In this document: in pieces, positions 63,856-64,000 of the stretch
Layout of the letters: each line of letters begins with the position of its first letter
How positions within the stretch are numbered: the stretch's first letter is position 1
Assembly: GCF_013373865.1 (NCBI RefSeq)
Contig: NC_050468.1
Span: 11,966,510 to 12,030,509 of the forward strand
DNA: 64,000 bases
Reading direction: 5' to 3'
Source: Monomorium pharaonis
Lineage: Eukaryota; Arthropoda; Insecta; Hymenoptera; Formicidae
Notes under the pieces: generated by a model
What the model saw: only the letters and a program-made list of their open reading frames with translations
Told to the model about the DNA's origin: nothing
The model's database searches: none
Made by a program: the position numbers and the translations under genes

Positions 63856-64000
63856 TAAAATTTATAAATAAATTGTTTGAAACATGTTTTATCAAAAATA
63901 ATATTACGTTTTATTATTAATATAAATATTGTAATTTTTATGATGATACTGATCAGAGAAACATATAAAATATAAATGTTGCTCATATCACGCACATTTA

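Larger units (their letters stand above)
59111..64000. other. AT-rich region, no gene supported
   Basis: Only short ORFs without recognisable domains. It contains the MITE at 61610-61729 and its relative at 63750-63855. It could be intergenic DNA or a long intron of a gene starting near 58 kb. Confidence 0.4.

Overview
This window is nuclear DNA from an insect, most likely a hymenopteran and probably an ant. It has very AT-rich introns and intergenic DNA, sharp CpG-rich islands, mariner/hAT/Harbinger-type repeats, and protein families typical of insects (peritrophins and an FBXL20-type F-box protein). The species call is inference.

Left third (about 1-26 kb, all genes on the minus strand): a cluster of secreted chitin-binding (peritrophin, CBM14) genes. 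There are two large paralogues, gene 1 (1423-9122, 1341 aa, nine CBM14 domains and a mucin-like array of about 65 decapeptides) and gene 2 (16360-20058, 542 aa, six CBM14 domains and a very short array), plus a small two-domain peritrophin (22331-23529, 168 aa). In each, the long exon starts inside a signal peptide. I found the missing first coding exon for all three: only 7 nt (ATGAAAG, ATGAAAG, ATGAGAG), followed by a canonical donor and a phase-1 intron. Each sits 80-100 bp from a TATA box preceded by GATAAG motifs, which suggests GATA-factor control, perhaps in the midgut. The cluster is a tandem direct segmental duplication: about 0.3-12.9 kb matches about 13.6-25.9 kb. It was later modified by a deletion that turned one copy of the small gene into a fragment, by decay of the 3' end of gene 2, by mucin expansion in gene 1, and by insertions (two mariners, a 0.9-kb palindrome and a 1-kb insert).

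Middle (about 24-33 kb): no convincing host gene. It holds transposon fossils: a mariner on the minus strand, a TA-flanked mariner/Tc-type element, a hAT-type MITE with a perfect 8-bp target duplication, and other inverted-repeat elements.

Right half (33-54 kb, plus strand): one gene, the orthologue of FBXL20/FBXL2, an SCF ubiquitin-ligase F-box protein with leucine-rich repeats. Eight coding exons give 435 aa ending in a CaaX-like CVIL. Its first exon lies in a CpG island at about 33 kb and is separated by a 16.6-kb intron from the rest at 50.2-53.9 kb. A Gly/His-rich exon at 49608-49835 looks like an alternative N-terminus. Downstream are a probable long 3'UTR, a near-perfect hairpin, several MITEs, and a CpG-rich block at 58.0-59.1 kb that may be a promoter or first exon of a gene running out of the window. 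The last 5 kb is AT-rich with no supported gene.
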